48,638 nucleotides of DNA from Streptomyces bohaiensis. Its GTDB lineage: Bacteria > Actinomycetota > Actinomycetes > Streptomycetales > Streptomycetaceae. The translations under genes and the position numbers were made by a program. This document shows positions 1 to 7,606 of this stretch, one piece after another. Location: positions 1 to 48,638 of the forward strand of contig NZ_JAAVJC010000006.1 in assembly GCF_012033785.1 (NCBI RefSeq). Reading direction: 5' to 3'. The notes below the pieces were generated by a model that was given only the letters and a program-made list of their open reading frames with translations, did not search any database and was not told where the DNA came from. The number at the start of each line of letters is the position of its first letter. The stretch's first letter is position 1.

Positions 1-50
1 CCCCCCCCCCCCCCCCCCGGCCCGTCCCCCCTTCGCCCGGAACCGCGCCG

Positions 51-1217
51 TCAGCCCGGTACCCGCTGGGTCGGCCGCGGGGCGGGCCGGTCCGTCGGCG
101 CGGCGGCCGCGACGGGGCGGGGGCCGTCGGTGGCCCCGGTCGGCTCGGCCGCCACCATCATGAGCTGCGCGAACGTCGGGTCCGCCCCGCCCGGGTCGCC
201 GCCCGCCTGCCGCCACCGGCGGTACTTGGCGGCGTAGCTGATGACGGTCTCCTTGTCCCGGCGCGAGCGGGGGCGGGTGAACGCGCCGGCCCACAGCCCG
301 TCCCAGGCGGCGTAGCCGGGGTCGCGCAGCATCACCCGGTGGGCCCGGCCGAGGTTCCAGTGCGGTATCCCGGTGTTCAGGTGGTGGACCAGGTGGTACC
401 GGTCATTGTGGCGGCTGATCAGGAACCGCTCCAGGAACCGTCCGTGGCGGTTGCGCGTCAGCAGCAGCTGCTGCTTCTCGCTCTCCGGCATCGGGTAGTG
501 CTCCGAGAGTTCGGCGAGCCAGCCGATGGCGGCGTTGGCGGTGAGCAGCGGGACGAACCAGAAGAGCAGCAGTTCCGGCAGCCAGCCGCCCCAGGCGCAG
601 ACCCCGACGACGAGGCTCCACTGGGCCAGCAGGACGAGCCGCTCCACGCGCAGCGGGATCGGCACCGACACGGTGACCTGGGAGGCGTCGAAGAAGAGGC
701 GTTCGCGGGCCACGTACCGGAGGTAGCTGACGGTGCGCAGGCCGAGCGCCGACATCACCAGGTTCTTGTGGAAGAAGTACCGGTCGGAGCGTTCGGCGTC
801 GTACAGGCCGCAGTCGATGTGGAAGGCGTAGTCGGGGTCGTCGTCGGCGTCGCCGAGGTTCCGGTGGTGGTTGCCCACGTGGGAGCTGCGGTAGGGCCCG
901 AGCAGGTGCCACACCAGGTAGCCGGAGAGGACGGTGCCGGCCAGGAGGTTGAGCGTCGGGTTCCGGGCGAGCACCTTGTGGGCCGACTCGTGCAGGAAGT
1001 GCGCGAGGAATCGCTGGCTCGACCCGATGACGACCAGGGCCACCGGATAGAACCAGTACGAGCCGGCCACGCAGAGGAGCACGGATCCGGCGATCAGTGC
1101 GTATTCGAAGAGAATGGCCAACGGCCCGTGGTGGTTGTCGAGTCGGCAGAGCGCCCGAAGGTCCTTTCTGACTCCGGGCGCCAGCCGGTCGAAGGTCAGT
1201 TGCTCTCGTGCTGCCAT
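51..1217 (-). CDS. Membrane fatty-acid desaturase/hydroxylase-like di-iron protein
   Basis: About 388 aa. Three histidine boxes typical of integral-membrane desaturases and hydroxylases are visible: HESAH near residue 76, HVGNHH near 113 and YHLVHH near 275. Several hydrophobic stretches (near residues 35-65, 90-105 and 195-235) would span the membrane, and the C-terminal 45 residues are a Pro/Ala-rich tail. Such enzymes use O2 and a di-iron centre to desaturate or hydroxylate acyl or amino-acid-derived substrates; the substrate here is unknown. It is transcribed away from the ATP-grasp gene and forms the left edge of the cluster, so a tailoring role is an inference. I chose the ATG at 1217 because AAGGA lies just upstream. 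A GTG at 1274 preceded by GGAGGG would add 19 residues and is a real alternative. Confidence 0.75.
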   Translation of the reverse strand: MAAREQLTFDRLAPGVRKDLRALCRLDNHHGPLAILFEYALIAGSVLLCVAGSYWFYPVALVVIGSSQRFLAHFLHESAHKVLARNPTLNLLAGTVLSGYLVWHLLGPYRSSHVGNHHRNLGDADDDPDYAFHIDCGLYDAERSDRYFFHKNLVMSALGLRTVSYLRYVARERLFFDASQVTVSVPIPLRVERLVLLAQWSLVVGVCAWGGWLPELLLFWFVPLLTANAAIGWLAELSEHYPMPESEKQQLLLTRNRHGRFLERFLISRHNDRYHLVHHLNTGIPHWNLGRAHRVMLRDPGYAAWDGLWAGAFTRPRSRRDKETVISYAAKYRRWRQAGGDPGGADPTFAQLMMVAAEPTGATDGPRPVAAAAPTDRPAPRPTQRVPG

Positions 1218-1504
1218 GCCCGTCCTTCGGTCTGCACGCACTGCGCAATGCGTCTTCGCGGATGGGGAGGGCACCGGTCGGCGCCCTCCGACGGACGGTA
1301 GGCGCGGCGGGGCGGGAGCACGTCGGCACGAGGTCTATCCCCGCGGGTGTGTGGCATTTACGGAAGCGGCGCTCGGTTAGTCCTCGCGTTTACTCACAGC
1401 TCCTCCCGGGCGCAGCAGACTTGACGCGCGCGGACCAGGTACCGCCGTTCCGCCGTTCGCCGTTCTGCCGTTCTGCCGTTCTGCCGTTCTCCGGAGGTCA
1501 CGAC
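1218..1504. promoter_or_regulatory. Divergent intergenic region, desaturase / ATP-grasp
   Basis: This 287-base gap separates two divergent genes and should hold both promoters. It contains two AT-rich islands unusual for this DNA: ATTTACGG at 1356-1363 and GTTTACTC at 1388-1395. On the minus strand they read as GTAAA cores like those upstream of other cluster genes. The last 50 bases are a tandem repeat (separate entry). I could not assign -35/-10 boxes with confidence. Confidence 0.45.
1444..1490. repeat. Six copies of GCCGTTC directly upstream of an RBS
   Basis: GCCGTTC occurs at 1444, 1452, 1459, 1467, 1475 and 1483, mostly as an 8-base unit (GCCGTTCT). The array ends 2 bases before the GGAGG ribosome-binding site (1493-1497) of the ATP-grasp gene. 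It lies in the untranslated leader, so copy-number slippage could alter spacing or leader structure. Confidence 0.85.
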
Positions 1505-2695
1505 ATGAAATCCGTGCTGGTCCTGTCATGGATATCCATCGGCAACGTGCCGGCCGCGGTGGCGGAGGTGCGCCGTCGCGGGCTGCGCCCCGTGCTGGTC
1601 TCCGAGCGGCCCGACGATCCCCACGCCGCGTCCTGCGAGGACCACGTGGTGTTCGACTGGGACGCCGAGGAGTTCCCCGTGCTCGCCGACCGCCTGCGGG
1701 CCCGGGACGTCGAGCCGGTCGCCGTCGTCTGCATGGTCGAGAAGCTCACCGAGTGGAGCCTCGCCCTCACCGCCCACTACGGGCTGCCGGGCGGCGACGG
1801 CGGTCGCCGCGTGCTGGCGAGCAAGACACTGGTCCGGGAGCACATGCGGGCGCTGGGGCTGTCGGAGATCCGGTTCACCGGCGACCCGCGCTCGGTGGAC
1901 TTCTTCCCCGCCATCGTCAAGCCGGCACGGGCTTCGTCGGCGTCCTACCTGGTGAAGCGGGTCGACGACCGGGAGGAGCTGCTGAGCCACCTGAAGCAGC
2001 TCGCCGACGCCGGCCTGGGCGGCGTCGAACTGATCGCGGAGGAGTACCTGCCGGGCACCGAGTTCTCCGTGGACGGCCCCGTCCTCGACGGGCGCTTCCA
2101 CCCGCTGCTCGCCGTCGAGAAGCCCGACCACGACGACGTGCGCCACCACGACGCGGGGCTGGAGTTCCACCCGCCCCAGCAGGACCACGTCCGGGAGGGG
2201 GTGCGGGTGCTGAGCGAGGCGGTCGGCGCGCTGTGCGCGGACCGAGGGCTGGACCAGCTGTGGCTGCACTTCGAGGGCCGCAGCTCACCGGACGGCCGGA
2301 CCGAACTCATCGAGATCAACCTCCGGTCCGGTGGCGGGCAGATCCCCCGGTCGCTGCGGGAGCTCTACGGGATCGACGTCATCGCGGTGATCGTCTCCAT
2401 GGCGCTGGGCACGTACGCGCCGGACGAGGTGGCGGCGGTCCGCGAGCGGCCGATGATCGGCTGGATGGACGTGGAGGCCCGGGAGCTCGGCACGGTCCGG
2501 GTCGCCACCACGGAGGACGAACTGCTGGCTCTGCCGGGGATCTTCAGCGTCGCACTCGCGGACGGCTACCGGATCACGCGTCTGGAGCACGAGAACTTCT
2601 TCCTGACCTTCGCGATGACGGGCGACTCCGTCGCGGAACTGCGTGAGCACGCGGCCCGGGTGCTCGACACCCTGGAGTACACCGTCGTCCCCTGA
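1505..2695 (+). CDS. ATP-grasp carboxylate-amine ligase
   Basis: 396 aa. The layout is that of ATP-grasp ligases that join a carboxylate to an amine through an acyl phosphate (carnosine synthase and dipeptide-ligase type). A Rossmann-like N-terminus (MKSVLVLSW) is followed by the ATP-binding stretch FPAIVKPARASSAS near residues 137-150, then EEYLPGTEFSVDG near 178-190, and a metal-binding segment IEINLRSGGGQIPRSL near 275-290 with intact Glu and Asn. The ATG has a strong GGAGG six to ten bases upstream. It probably forms an amide or peptide bond in the final product, which matters because the NRPS condensation domain in this cluster looks inactive. The substrate is unknown. A degenerate relative occurs at 31510-32526. 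Confidence 0.85.
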   Translation: MKSVLVLSWISIGNVPAAVAEVRRRGLRPVLVSERPDDPHAASCEDHVVFDWDAEEFPVLADRLRARDVEPVAVVCMVEKLTEWSLALTAHYGLPGGDGGRRVLASKTLVREHMRALGLSEIRFTGDPRSVDFFPAIVKPARASSASYLVKRVDDREELLSHLKQLADAGLGGVELIAEEYLPGTEFSVDGPVLDGRFHPLLAVEKPDHDDVRHHDAGLEFHPPQQDHVREGVRVLSEAVGALCADRGLDQLWLHFEGRSSPDGRTELIEINLRSGGGQIPRSLRELYGIDVIAVIVSMALGTYAPDEVAAVRERPMIGWMDVEARELGTVRVATTEDELLALPGIFSVALADGYRITRLEHENFFLTFAMTGDSVAELREHAARVLDTLEYTVVP

Positions 2696-2703
2696 CCGGC
2701 GGA

Positions 2704-2744
2704 CACCTCGACCAGGCCGGGCCCCGCTCGTACCGGTCGAGGTG
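2704..2744. terminator. Bidirectional terminator hairpin between convergent genes
   Basis: CACCTCGACC at 2704-2713 and GGTCGAGGTG at 2735-2744 form a perfect 10-bp stem with a 21-base loop. It lies exactly between the convergent ends of the ATP-grasp gene and cysN. A 12-base direct repeat (CTCGTACCGGTC at 2727 and 2745) overlaps it. There is no U-tract, which is common for terminators in this GC range. Confidence 0.65.
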
Positions 2745-2754
2745 CTCGTACCGG

Positions 2755-4062
2755 TCAGTCGCCGGGGCCGACCATGCCCGCGGTGAGCGTCGTGCCGTCC
2801 GTCTCGTCCACCAGGAGGAACGATCCGGTGCGCCGGTGGTCCGCGTAGTCGTCCAGTGGCAGCGGGGAGGCGGCGCGCAGCGTGATGCGGCCGATCTCGT
2901 TGGCCCGCAGCGACGTCGCGCCGGGTTCGCCGTGCAGGGTCTCCAGGTCGAGGACGGAGTCGACGGAGTCGACCCTGGCCCGGACTGCGGCGGTGCCGTG
3001 GCGCAGCAGCACCCGGTCGCCGACGCGCAGCGGCCGGTCGGCGAGGTGGCAGACGGTCGCGGTCACCTCCCGGGTGACCCGGGGCGCGCGGGCGACCGCG
3101 GCGAGGAGGTCGCCCCGTGCGATGTCGAGGTCGTCGGTGAGGCGGATGGTGACGGACTCCTCGGCGCGGGCGTCGGGGACGTCGCGCTCGCCGAGGCGGT
3201 CGATCCCCACGATGGTGGTGCGCTTCCCGGAGGGGAGGACGACCACCTCCTCGCCGGGGCGGAACGTCCCGGAGGTGACCTGGCCGGCGTAGCCGCGGTA
3301 GTCGCGGAACTCCGCGCGCTGCGGGCGCAGGACGTACTGCACCGGGAGCCGCGCGGGGGCGTGGGGCCGGTCGGCGGCGACGGTGACCGTCTCCAGGTGC
3401 TCCAGCAGGGTCGGGCCGGTGTGCCAGTCCATGCGGGCCGACGGGAGGACGACGTTGTCGCCGCGCAGCGCGCTGACGGGCACGGCGGTCACGGCGGGTG
3501 CGCCGAGGGCGCGGGTGTACTCCGCGACGGTGTCGGTGATGGCGGCGAAGGTCGCCTCCTCGTAGTCGACGAGGTCCATCTTGTTGACCGCGAGGACGAC
3601 GTGCGGCACCCGGAGGAGCGCGGCGACGGCGAGGTGGCGGCGGGTCTGCTCGACCACGCCGTGGCGGGCGTCGACGAGGACGACGGCGACCTGTGCGGTC
3701 GAGGCGCCGGTGACCATGTTCCGGGTGTACTGCACGTGCCCGGGGGTGTCGGCGAGGATGAACCGGCGGCGGGCGGTGGCGAAGTAGCGGTACGCGACGT
3801 CGATGGTGATGCCCTGCTCGCGTTCGGCTCGCAGCCCGTCGGTCAGCAGGGCGAGGTCGGTGTCCGCCAACCCCTTCTCGCGGGAGACGCGTTCGACGGC
3901 TTCGAGCTGGTCGGCGAAGACCTGGCGGGTGTCGTGCAGCAGCCGGCCGACGAGGGTCGACTTGCCGTCGTCGACCGAGCCGGCCGTGGCGAGTCGGAGC
4001 AGCGACCGGGTGCGGGGGGCCCGGCTCGTTCCGTCCGGATGCGGCACGGTGGGCGTCTGCAT
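2755..4062 (-). CDS. cysN: Sulfate adenylyltransferase GTPase subunit (CysN)
   Basis: 435 aa. This is the GTP-hydrolysing large subunit of ATP sulfurylase, which drives formation of adenosine 5'-phosphosulfate (APS) from ATP and sulfate with CysD. The translation-factor G motifs are visible: GSVDDGKST near residue 28 (P-loop), DTPGH near 115 (G3) and NKMD near 170 (G4). They are followed by the EF-Tu-like beta-barrel domains. The length suits a CysN without a fused CysC. The start ATG shares one base with the cysD stop (TGATG), so the two are translationally coupled. It is the last gene of the long minus-strand operon. With cysD, cysC and a sulfotransferase in the same operon it most likely supplies PAPS for the natural product, not for general sulfur assimilation; that role is inferred. 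Confidence 0.93.
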   Translation of the reverse strand: MQTPTVPHPDGTSRAPRTRSLLRLATAGSVDDGKSTLVGRLLHDTRQVFADQLEAVERVSREKGLADTDLALLTDGLRAEREQGITIDVAYRYFATARRRFILADTPGHVQYTRNMVTGASTAQVAVVLVDARHGVVEQTRRHLAVAALLRVPHVVLAVNKMDLVDYEEATFAAITDTVAEYTRALGAPAVTAVPVSALRGDNVVLPSARMDWHTGPTLLEHLETVTVAADRPHAPARLPVQYVLRPQRAEFRDYRGYAGQVTSGTFRPGEEVVVLPSGKRTTIVGIDRLGERDVPDARAEESVTIRLTDDLDIARGDLLAAVARAPRVTREVTATVCHLADRPLRVGDRVLLRHGTAAVRARVDSVDSVLDLETLHGEPGATSLRANEIGRITLRAASPLPLDDYADHRRTGSFLLVDETDGTTLTAGMVGPGD

Positions 4063-5000
4063 CAGAAGTACCCCTCTCGCTTGCGGTCTTCCATGGCGGC
4101 CTCGGACAGCTTGTCGTCGGCCCGGGTGGCGCCGCGCTCCGTCAACGCGGAGGCGGCGATCTCGTCGATGATCTGCGGGACCGTGCGGGCGTCGGACTCG
4201 ACGGCGCCGGTGCACGACATGTCACCGACGGTCCGGTAGCGCACCCGCCGGGTCCGTACCGTCTCGCCCTGCGCCGGGCCGCCCCAGGCGCCGGGGGTGA
4301 GCCACATCCCGTCGCGTCGGAACACCTCCCGCTCGTGGGCGAAGTAGATCGACGGCAGCTCGATCCGCTCGCGGCCGATGTACTGCCAGATGTCCAGTTC
4401 GGTGAAGTTGCTCAACGGGAAGACCCGGACGTGCTCCCCGGGGCTGTGCAGGCCGTTGTACAGCGACCAGAGTTCCGGTCGCTGCCGCCTCGGGTTCCAC
4501 TGCCCGAACTCGTCGCGGAGCGAGAAGACGCGTTCCTTGGCCCGTGCCTTCTCCTCGTCGCGGCGCCCGCCGCCGAACAGGGCGTCGAAGCGGTGGGTCG
4601 CCACGGCGTCGAGCAGCGGCACTGTCTGCAGCGGGTTGCGGGTGCCGTCGGGCCGCTCGCGCAGCCGGCCGTCGTCGATGTACTCCTGGACCCGCGCGAC
4701 GTCGAGGCGGGCGCCGTACCGGGCGGCGGTGCGGTCGCGGAACTCCAGCACCTCGGGGAAGTTGTGGCCGGTGTCCACGTGCAGCAGGCCGAACGGCGTC
4801 CGCGCGGGCCAGAACGCCTTGGCGGCGAGGTGCAGCATGACGATCGAGTCCTTGCCCCCGGAGAAGAGCAGCGCGGGGCGCTCGAACTGGGCGGCGGCCT
4901 CGCGGAGGACGTGCACCGCCTCGGATTCGAGCGTGTCCAGGTGGTCGGGGGGCGAGGAGCGCGGTGGGCGCAGCGCGCCGGCGGTGTCCAGAACGGTCAT
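4062..5000 (-). CDS. cysD: Sulfate adenylyltransferase small subunit (CysD)
   Basis: 312 aa, full family length. It makes APS from ATP and sulfate in a complex with CysN. The PP-loop motif LLFSGGKDS lies near residue 45, and the family segments HVDTGHNFPE, FGGGRRDEEKARAKER and FPLSNFTELDIWQYI follow in order. The C-terminus ends in DRKREGYF as in typical CysD proteins. It overlaps cysN by one base and follows cysC after 15 bases. I see no CysH or sulfite reductase here, so this set appears dedicated to making activated sulfate and not to reducing it. Confidence 0.95.
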   Translation of the reverse strand: MTVLDTAGALRPPRSSPPDHLDTLESEAVHVLREAAAQFERPALLFSGGKDSIVMLHLAAKAFWPARTPFGLLHVDTGHNFPEVLEFRDRTAARYGARLDVARVQEYIDDGRLRERPDGTRNPLQTVPLLDAVATHRFDALFGGGRRDEEKARAKERVFSLRDEFGQWNPRRQRPELWSLYNGLHSPGEHVRVFPLSNFTELDIWQYIGRERIELPSIYFAHEREVFRRDGMWLTPGAWGGPAQGETVRTRRVRYRTVGDMSCTGAVESDARTVPQIIDEIAASALTERGATRADDKLSEAAMEDRKREGYF

Positions 5001-5015
5001 GCGGGTCTCCTTACG

Positions 5016-5576
5016 TCACAGTCCCCGTGCGGTGAGCAGTGCGCGCACCCGCCGGACCGACTCGTCGATCGGGTCGTCTCGTGTGTCCAGCCGCAGTTCG
5101 GGGCGGACCGGCTCCTCGTAGGGGTCGTCCGCGCCGGTCAGGCCGGTGATGGTGCCTGCGGCCCGGCGGGCCCAGAGCCCTTTGACGTCGCGGGCGGCGC
5201 AGGTGGTCGCCGGTGTCGCCACGTGCACCTCGACGTAGTCGACGCCGTGTGCCCGGTGCTCCTCCCGGACCGCGGCGCGGGAGGCCGCGTAGGGCGCGAT
5301 GACGGGGGCCAGCACGGTGACTCCGTGGCCGGCGAGCAGTCGGGCGAGGAAGCCGACGCGCCGCACGCTGGTGTCCCGGTCGGCCGCGGAGAAGCCGAGC
5401 TCCGGGGAGAGCGAGGCGCGGATCTCATCGCCGTCGAGCACCTGCACCCGCCGCCCCTCGGCGCGGAGTCGGGCGGCGAGCGCGAGGGCGATGGTCGTCT
5501 TGCCCGCGCTCGGCAGCCCGGTCAGCCAGACGGTGCCGCCCCGGGAGGCGGCCGGCCCGGTCGCGGTGCCGGTCAT
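5016..5576 (-). CDS. cysC: Adenylylsulfate kinase (CysC)
   Basis: 186 aa, usual length. It phosphorylates APS at the 3' hydroxyl to give PAPS, the sulfate donor for sulfotransferases. The Walker A motif GLPSAGKT is near residue 20, followed by VLDGDEIR, and later DVKGLWARR and the DPYEEP segment typical of APS kinases. The ATG at 5576 overlaps the lysZ stop (ATGA), which couples PAPS supply to carrier-protein chemistry in one transcript. The cysC-cysD-cysN block sits at the promoter-distal end of the operon whose first gene encodes a sulfotransferase. Confidence 0.95.
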   Translation of the reverse strand: MTGTATGPAASRGGTVWLTGLPSAGKTTIALALAARLRAEGRRVQVLDGDEIRASLSPELGFSAADRDTSVRRVGFLARLLAGHGVTVLAPVIAPYAASRAAVREEHRAHGVDYVEVHVATPATTCAARDVKGLWARRAAGTITGLTGADDPYEEPVRPELRLDTRDDPIDESVRRVRALLTARGL

Positions 5577-6442
5577 ACCGGTACCTCCCGGCCGGTCGGG
5601 CCGGGCGCCGCCGCGGTCTCCGCGAGGTGGACGAGGGTGCCGGCTCCGTCCAGCGCCCGGGTGACGGGGTCGGCGACACGGCCGTCGGCGACGCGCACGG
5701 TGGCGACCCCGCCCGCGAGCGCTTCGCGGGCGGCGACGAGCTTGAGCGCCATCCCGCCGGTGGCCGAGGCGTCCGGCGCGCCATGCGCGGCCACCCGGAC
5801 GGTGCTCCGCAGGCTGGTCTCGTCGTCGGGGTCGCCGAGCACGCCGGGCGCGCCGGTGAGCAGCAGCAGCCGGTCGGCGCCCAGGGCCGCGGCGAGTGCG
5901 GCGGCGGCGCGGTCGGCGTCGACGTTGACGGGCCTGCCGTCCTCGTCGATGGCGGGCGGGGAGACGACGGGGAGGTGTCCGGCGGCGAGCAGGGCGCGCG
6001 GCAGCGTGGTGTCGACGGTGTCGACCCGCCCGCTGTGGTTGTCGCGGACCAGTACGGTGCGGCCGTCGACGACGGCGCGCACCACGGCTTTCCTGCGGGC
6101 GCGGAGCATCCCGCCGTCGAGGCCGGTGAGGCCGACCGCGGGGACGCCGTGCCGGGCGAGCCGCGCGACCAGCCGGGGTTTGACGGCGCCAGCCAGGGCC
6201 AGCACCACCACGTCGAGCGTGGCGGAGTCGGTGTGGCGGGTGGAGACCCCGTCGGGTGCGAGGAGGGTCCGCTGCGGGACGCCGAGCCGGCCGGCGAGCC
6301 GGCCGATCTCGCCGGAGCCGCCGTGGACGAGCACGAACGAATGGCCCGCGCGGACCAGTCGGGCGAGGTCGGCGCAGATGCCGGCGGCGTCGACCGCGGG
6401 GTTGCCGCCGCACTTGACGACGGTCAGGGGGTGGGTGGTCAC
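5573..6442 (-). CDS. lysZ: LysW-linked amino acid kinase (LysZ/ArgB family)
   Basis: 289 aa. It belongs to the amino-acid kinase fold of N-acetylglutamate kinase. In the AmCP pathway the enzyme phosphorylates the side-chain carboxylate of the glutamate or aminoadipate attached to LysW. KCGG at residues 10-13 and VHGGSGEIGRL near 40 are the nucleotide and substrate loops. The C-terminal part contains LLLLTGAPGVLGD and GGMALKLVAAREAL as in ArgB and LysZ. An upstream frame extension exists, but the GTG at 6442 with GGAGGAAGC just before it is the better start. It follows lysY by 23 bases and overlaps cysC. The adjacent lysW, lysY, lysX and lysK argue for LysZ over ArgB. Confidence 0.9.
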   Translation of the reverse strand: MTTHPLTVVKCGGNPAVDAAGICADLARLVRAGHSFVLVHGGSGEIGRLAGRLGVPQRTLLAPDGVSTRHTDSATLDVVVLALAGAVKPRLVARLARHGVPAVGLTGLDGGMLRARRKAVVRAVVDGRTVLVRDNHSGRVDTVDTTLPRALLAAGHLPVVSPPAIDEDGRPVNVDADRAAAALAAALGADRLLLLTGAPGVLGDPDDETSLRSTVRVAAHGAPDASATGGMALKLVAAREALAGGVATVRVADGRVADPVTRALDGAGTLVHLAETAAAPGPTGREVPV

Positions 6443-6465
6443 GCTTCCTCCGGTTCGGCCGGGCG

Positions 6466-7497
6466 CTACAGCGGGTGCAGGCCGGGGAAGGTCAGGCCGA
6501 GGTTCTCGGGCAGTCCGCTGCGGATGTTGAGGCACTGCACGGCGTTGCCGGCGCCTCCCTTCACGAGGTTGTCCAGGGCGCCGATGACGGTCAGCCGGCC
6601 GGTGTCCTCGTCGAGCGCGAAGCCGACGTCGCAGAAGTTCGACCCGAGGAGGATCTTGGGGTCGGGGTAGCGGTGGGTGCCGCGCTGGTGGGCGACGACC
6701 CGGACGAAGGGTTCGGCGGTGTACTGCTCGCGGAAAGCGCGGCGTACGGTCGCGGCGTCGACTCCCGGGCGCAGCGTCGCGTGGCAGAGCGTCTGGACAC
6801 CGCGGACCGCCTCGACGCCGGTGGCGGTCATGGCGGCGCGCACGCCGAGGTGTTGGGCGATCTCCGCTTCGTGGCGGTGACGGGTCGGGGCGAAGACCCG
6901 CATCGCTCCGCTGCGTTCGGCGTGGAGGTTGGCCGGTCCGGCCGTCGCCCCCGAACCGCTGGAGCCGGTCCTGGCGTCGACCTGGACGCCCTGCTCCCGG
7001 TCGAGCAGGTCGTGCGTCACCAGGGGGTGCAGCGCGAGGACCGCGGCGGTGGCCATGCAGCCGGGGACGCTGACCAGGTCGGCGTCGCGCAGGCGCTTGC
7101 GGTGGAGCTCCGGCAGTCCGGGCACGAACGCCGGCAGCAGGTGGGGGGCGGTGTGCTCCGTCCCGTAGTAGTCGCGGAAGACCTCGGGGTCCGCCAGCCG
7201 GAAGTCGCCGGTGAGGTCGACGACGAGCCCGGCCCGCCCGCGCCAGTGCTCGATCTGCTCCATCACCGCCCGGTGCGGCAGCGCCAGGAACACCGCGTCG
7301 CTCTCGGGGACGTCCTCGGCCGAGCAGAACGTCAGCTCCGTCACGGAGCGCAGGTTCGGGTGGACACCGTCGACCCGTTTGCCGGGCAGGCGCGAGGAGA
7401 CCGCGCCCACCACCTCGACCTCGGGGTGCCCCAGCAGCAGCCGCAGCAGTTCCCCGCCGATGTAGCCGGCCGCGCCGACCACCGTCACACGCAGCAC
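6466..7497 (-). CDS. lysY: LysW-linked semialdehyde dehydrogenase (LysY/ArgC family)
   Basis: 343 aa, ArgC/LysY length. It reduces the acyl phosphate made by LysZ to the semialdehyde with NADPH. The N-terminal dinucleotide-binding loop is GAAGYIGGELLRLL, and the catalytic cysteine lies in VSVPGCMATAAVLALHPL near residue 145. The conserved SSGSGATAGPANLHAERS segment and a C-terminal GALDNLVKGGAGNAVQ confirm the family. The GTG start at 7497 has AGGAGG upstream. In this cluster the product is expected to be LysW-linked glutamate semialdehyde, the acceptor for the transketolase pair. Confidence 0.93.
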   Translation of the reverse strand: MLRVTVVGAAGYIGGELLRLLLGHPEVEVVGAVSSRLPGKRVDGVHPNLRSVTELTFCSAEDVPESDAVFLALPHRAVMEQIEHWRGRAGLVVDLTGDFRLADPEVFRDYYGTEHTAPHLLPAFVPGLPELHRKRLRDADLVSVPGCMATAAVLALHPLVTHDLLDREQGVQVDARTGSSGSGATAGPANLHAERSGAMRVFAPTRHRHEAEIAQHLGVRAAMTATGVEAVRGVQTLCHATLRPGVDAATVRRAFREQYTAEPFVRVVAHQRGTHRYPDPKILLGSNFCDVGFALDEDTGRLTVIGALDNLVKGGAGNAVQCLNIRSGLPENLGLTFPGLHPL

Positions 7498-7577
7498 CGT
7501 CGCGCCTCCTTCGTCACCGCACGTCGGATCGACACCGTTCCGTCCTCCGGTCTGTTCTCGGGGCAGGGCATGCCCGG

Positions 7578-7597
7578 CGCCCGGCGGTCGCCGGGCG
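7578..7597 (-). terminator. Hairpin between the peptidase-like gene and lysY
   Basis: CGCCCGGCG (7578-7586) and CGCCGGGCG (7589-7597) form a perfect 9-bp stem with a 2-base loop, 10 bases past the stop of the peptidase-like gene and inside the operon. It may be an attenuator or a processing/stability element; there is no U-tract. Confidence 0.45.
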
Positions 7598-7606
7598 TCG
7601 GGGCGG

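Noticed and set aside
1..18. Run of 18 C at the window start
   Set aside because: It may be a contig edge, a gap fill or a natural homopolymer; nothing else supports a feature there.
4335..6530. 731-codon plus-strand frame opposite cysD, cysC and lysZ
   Set aside because: It mirrors three clear genes on the other strand, with no motif or ribosome-binding site.
5573..7497. argB and argC of primary arginine biosynthesis
   Set aside because: No argJ, argD or argF nearby; lysW, lysX and lysK in the same cluster point to carrier-linked LysZ and LysY.
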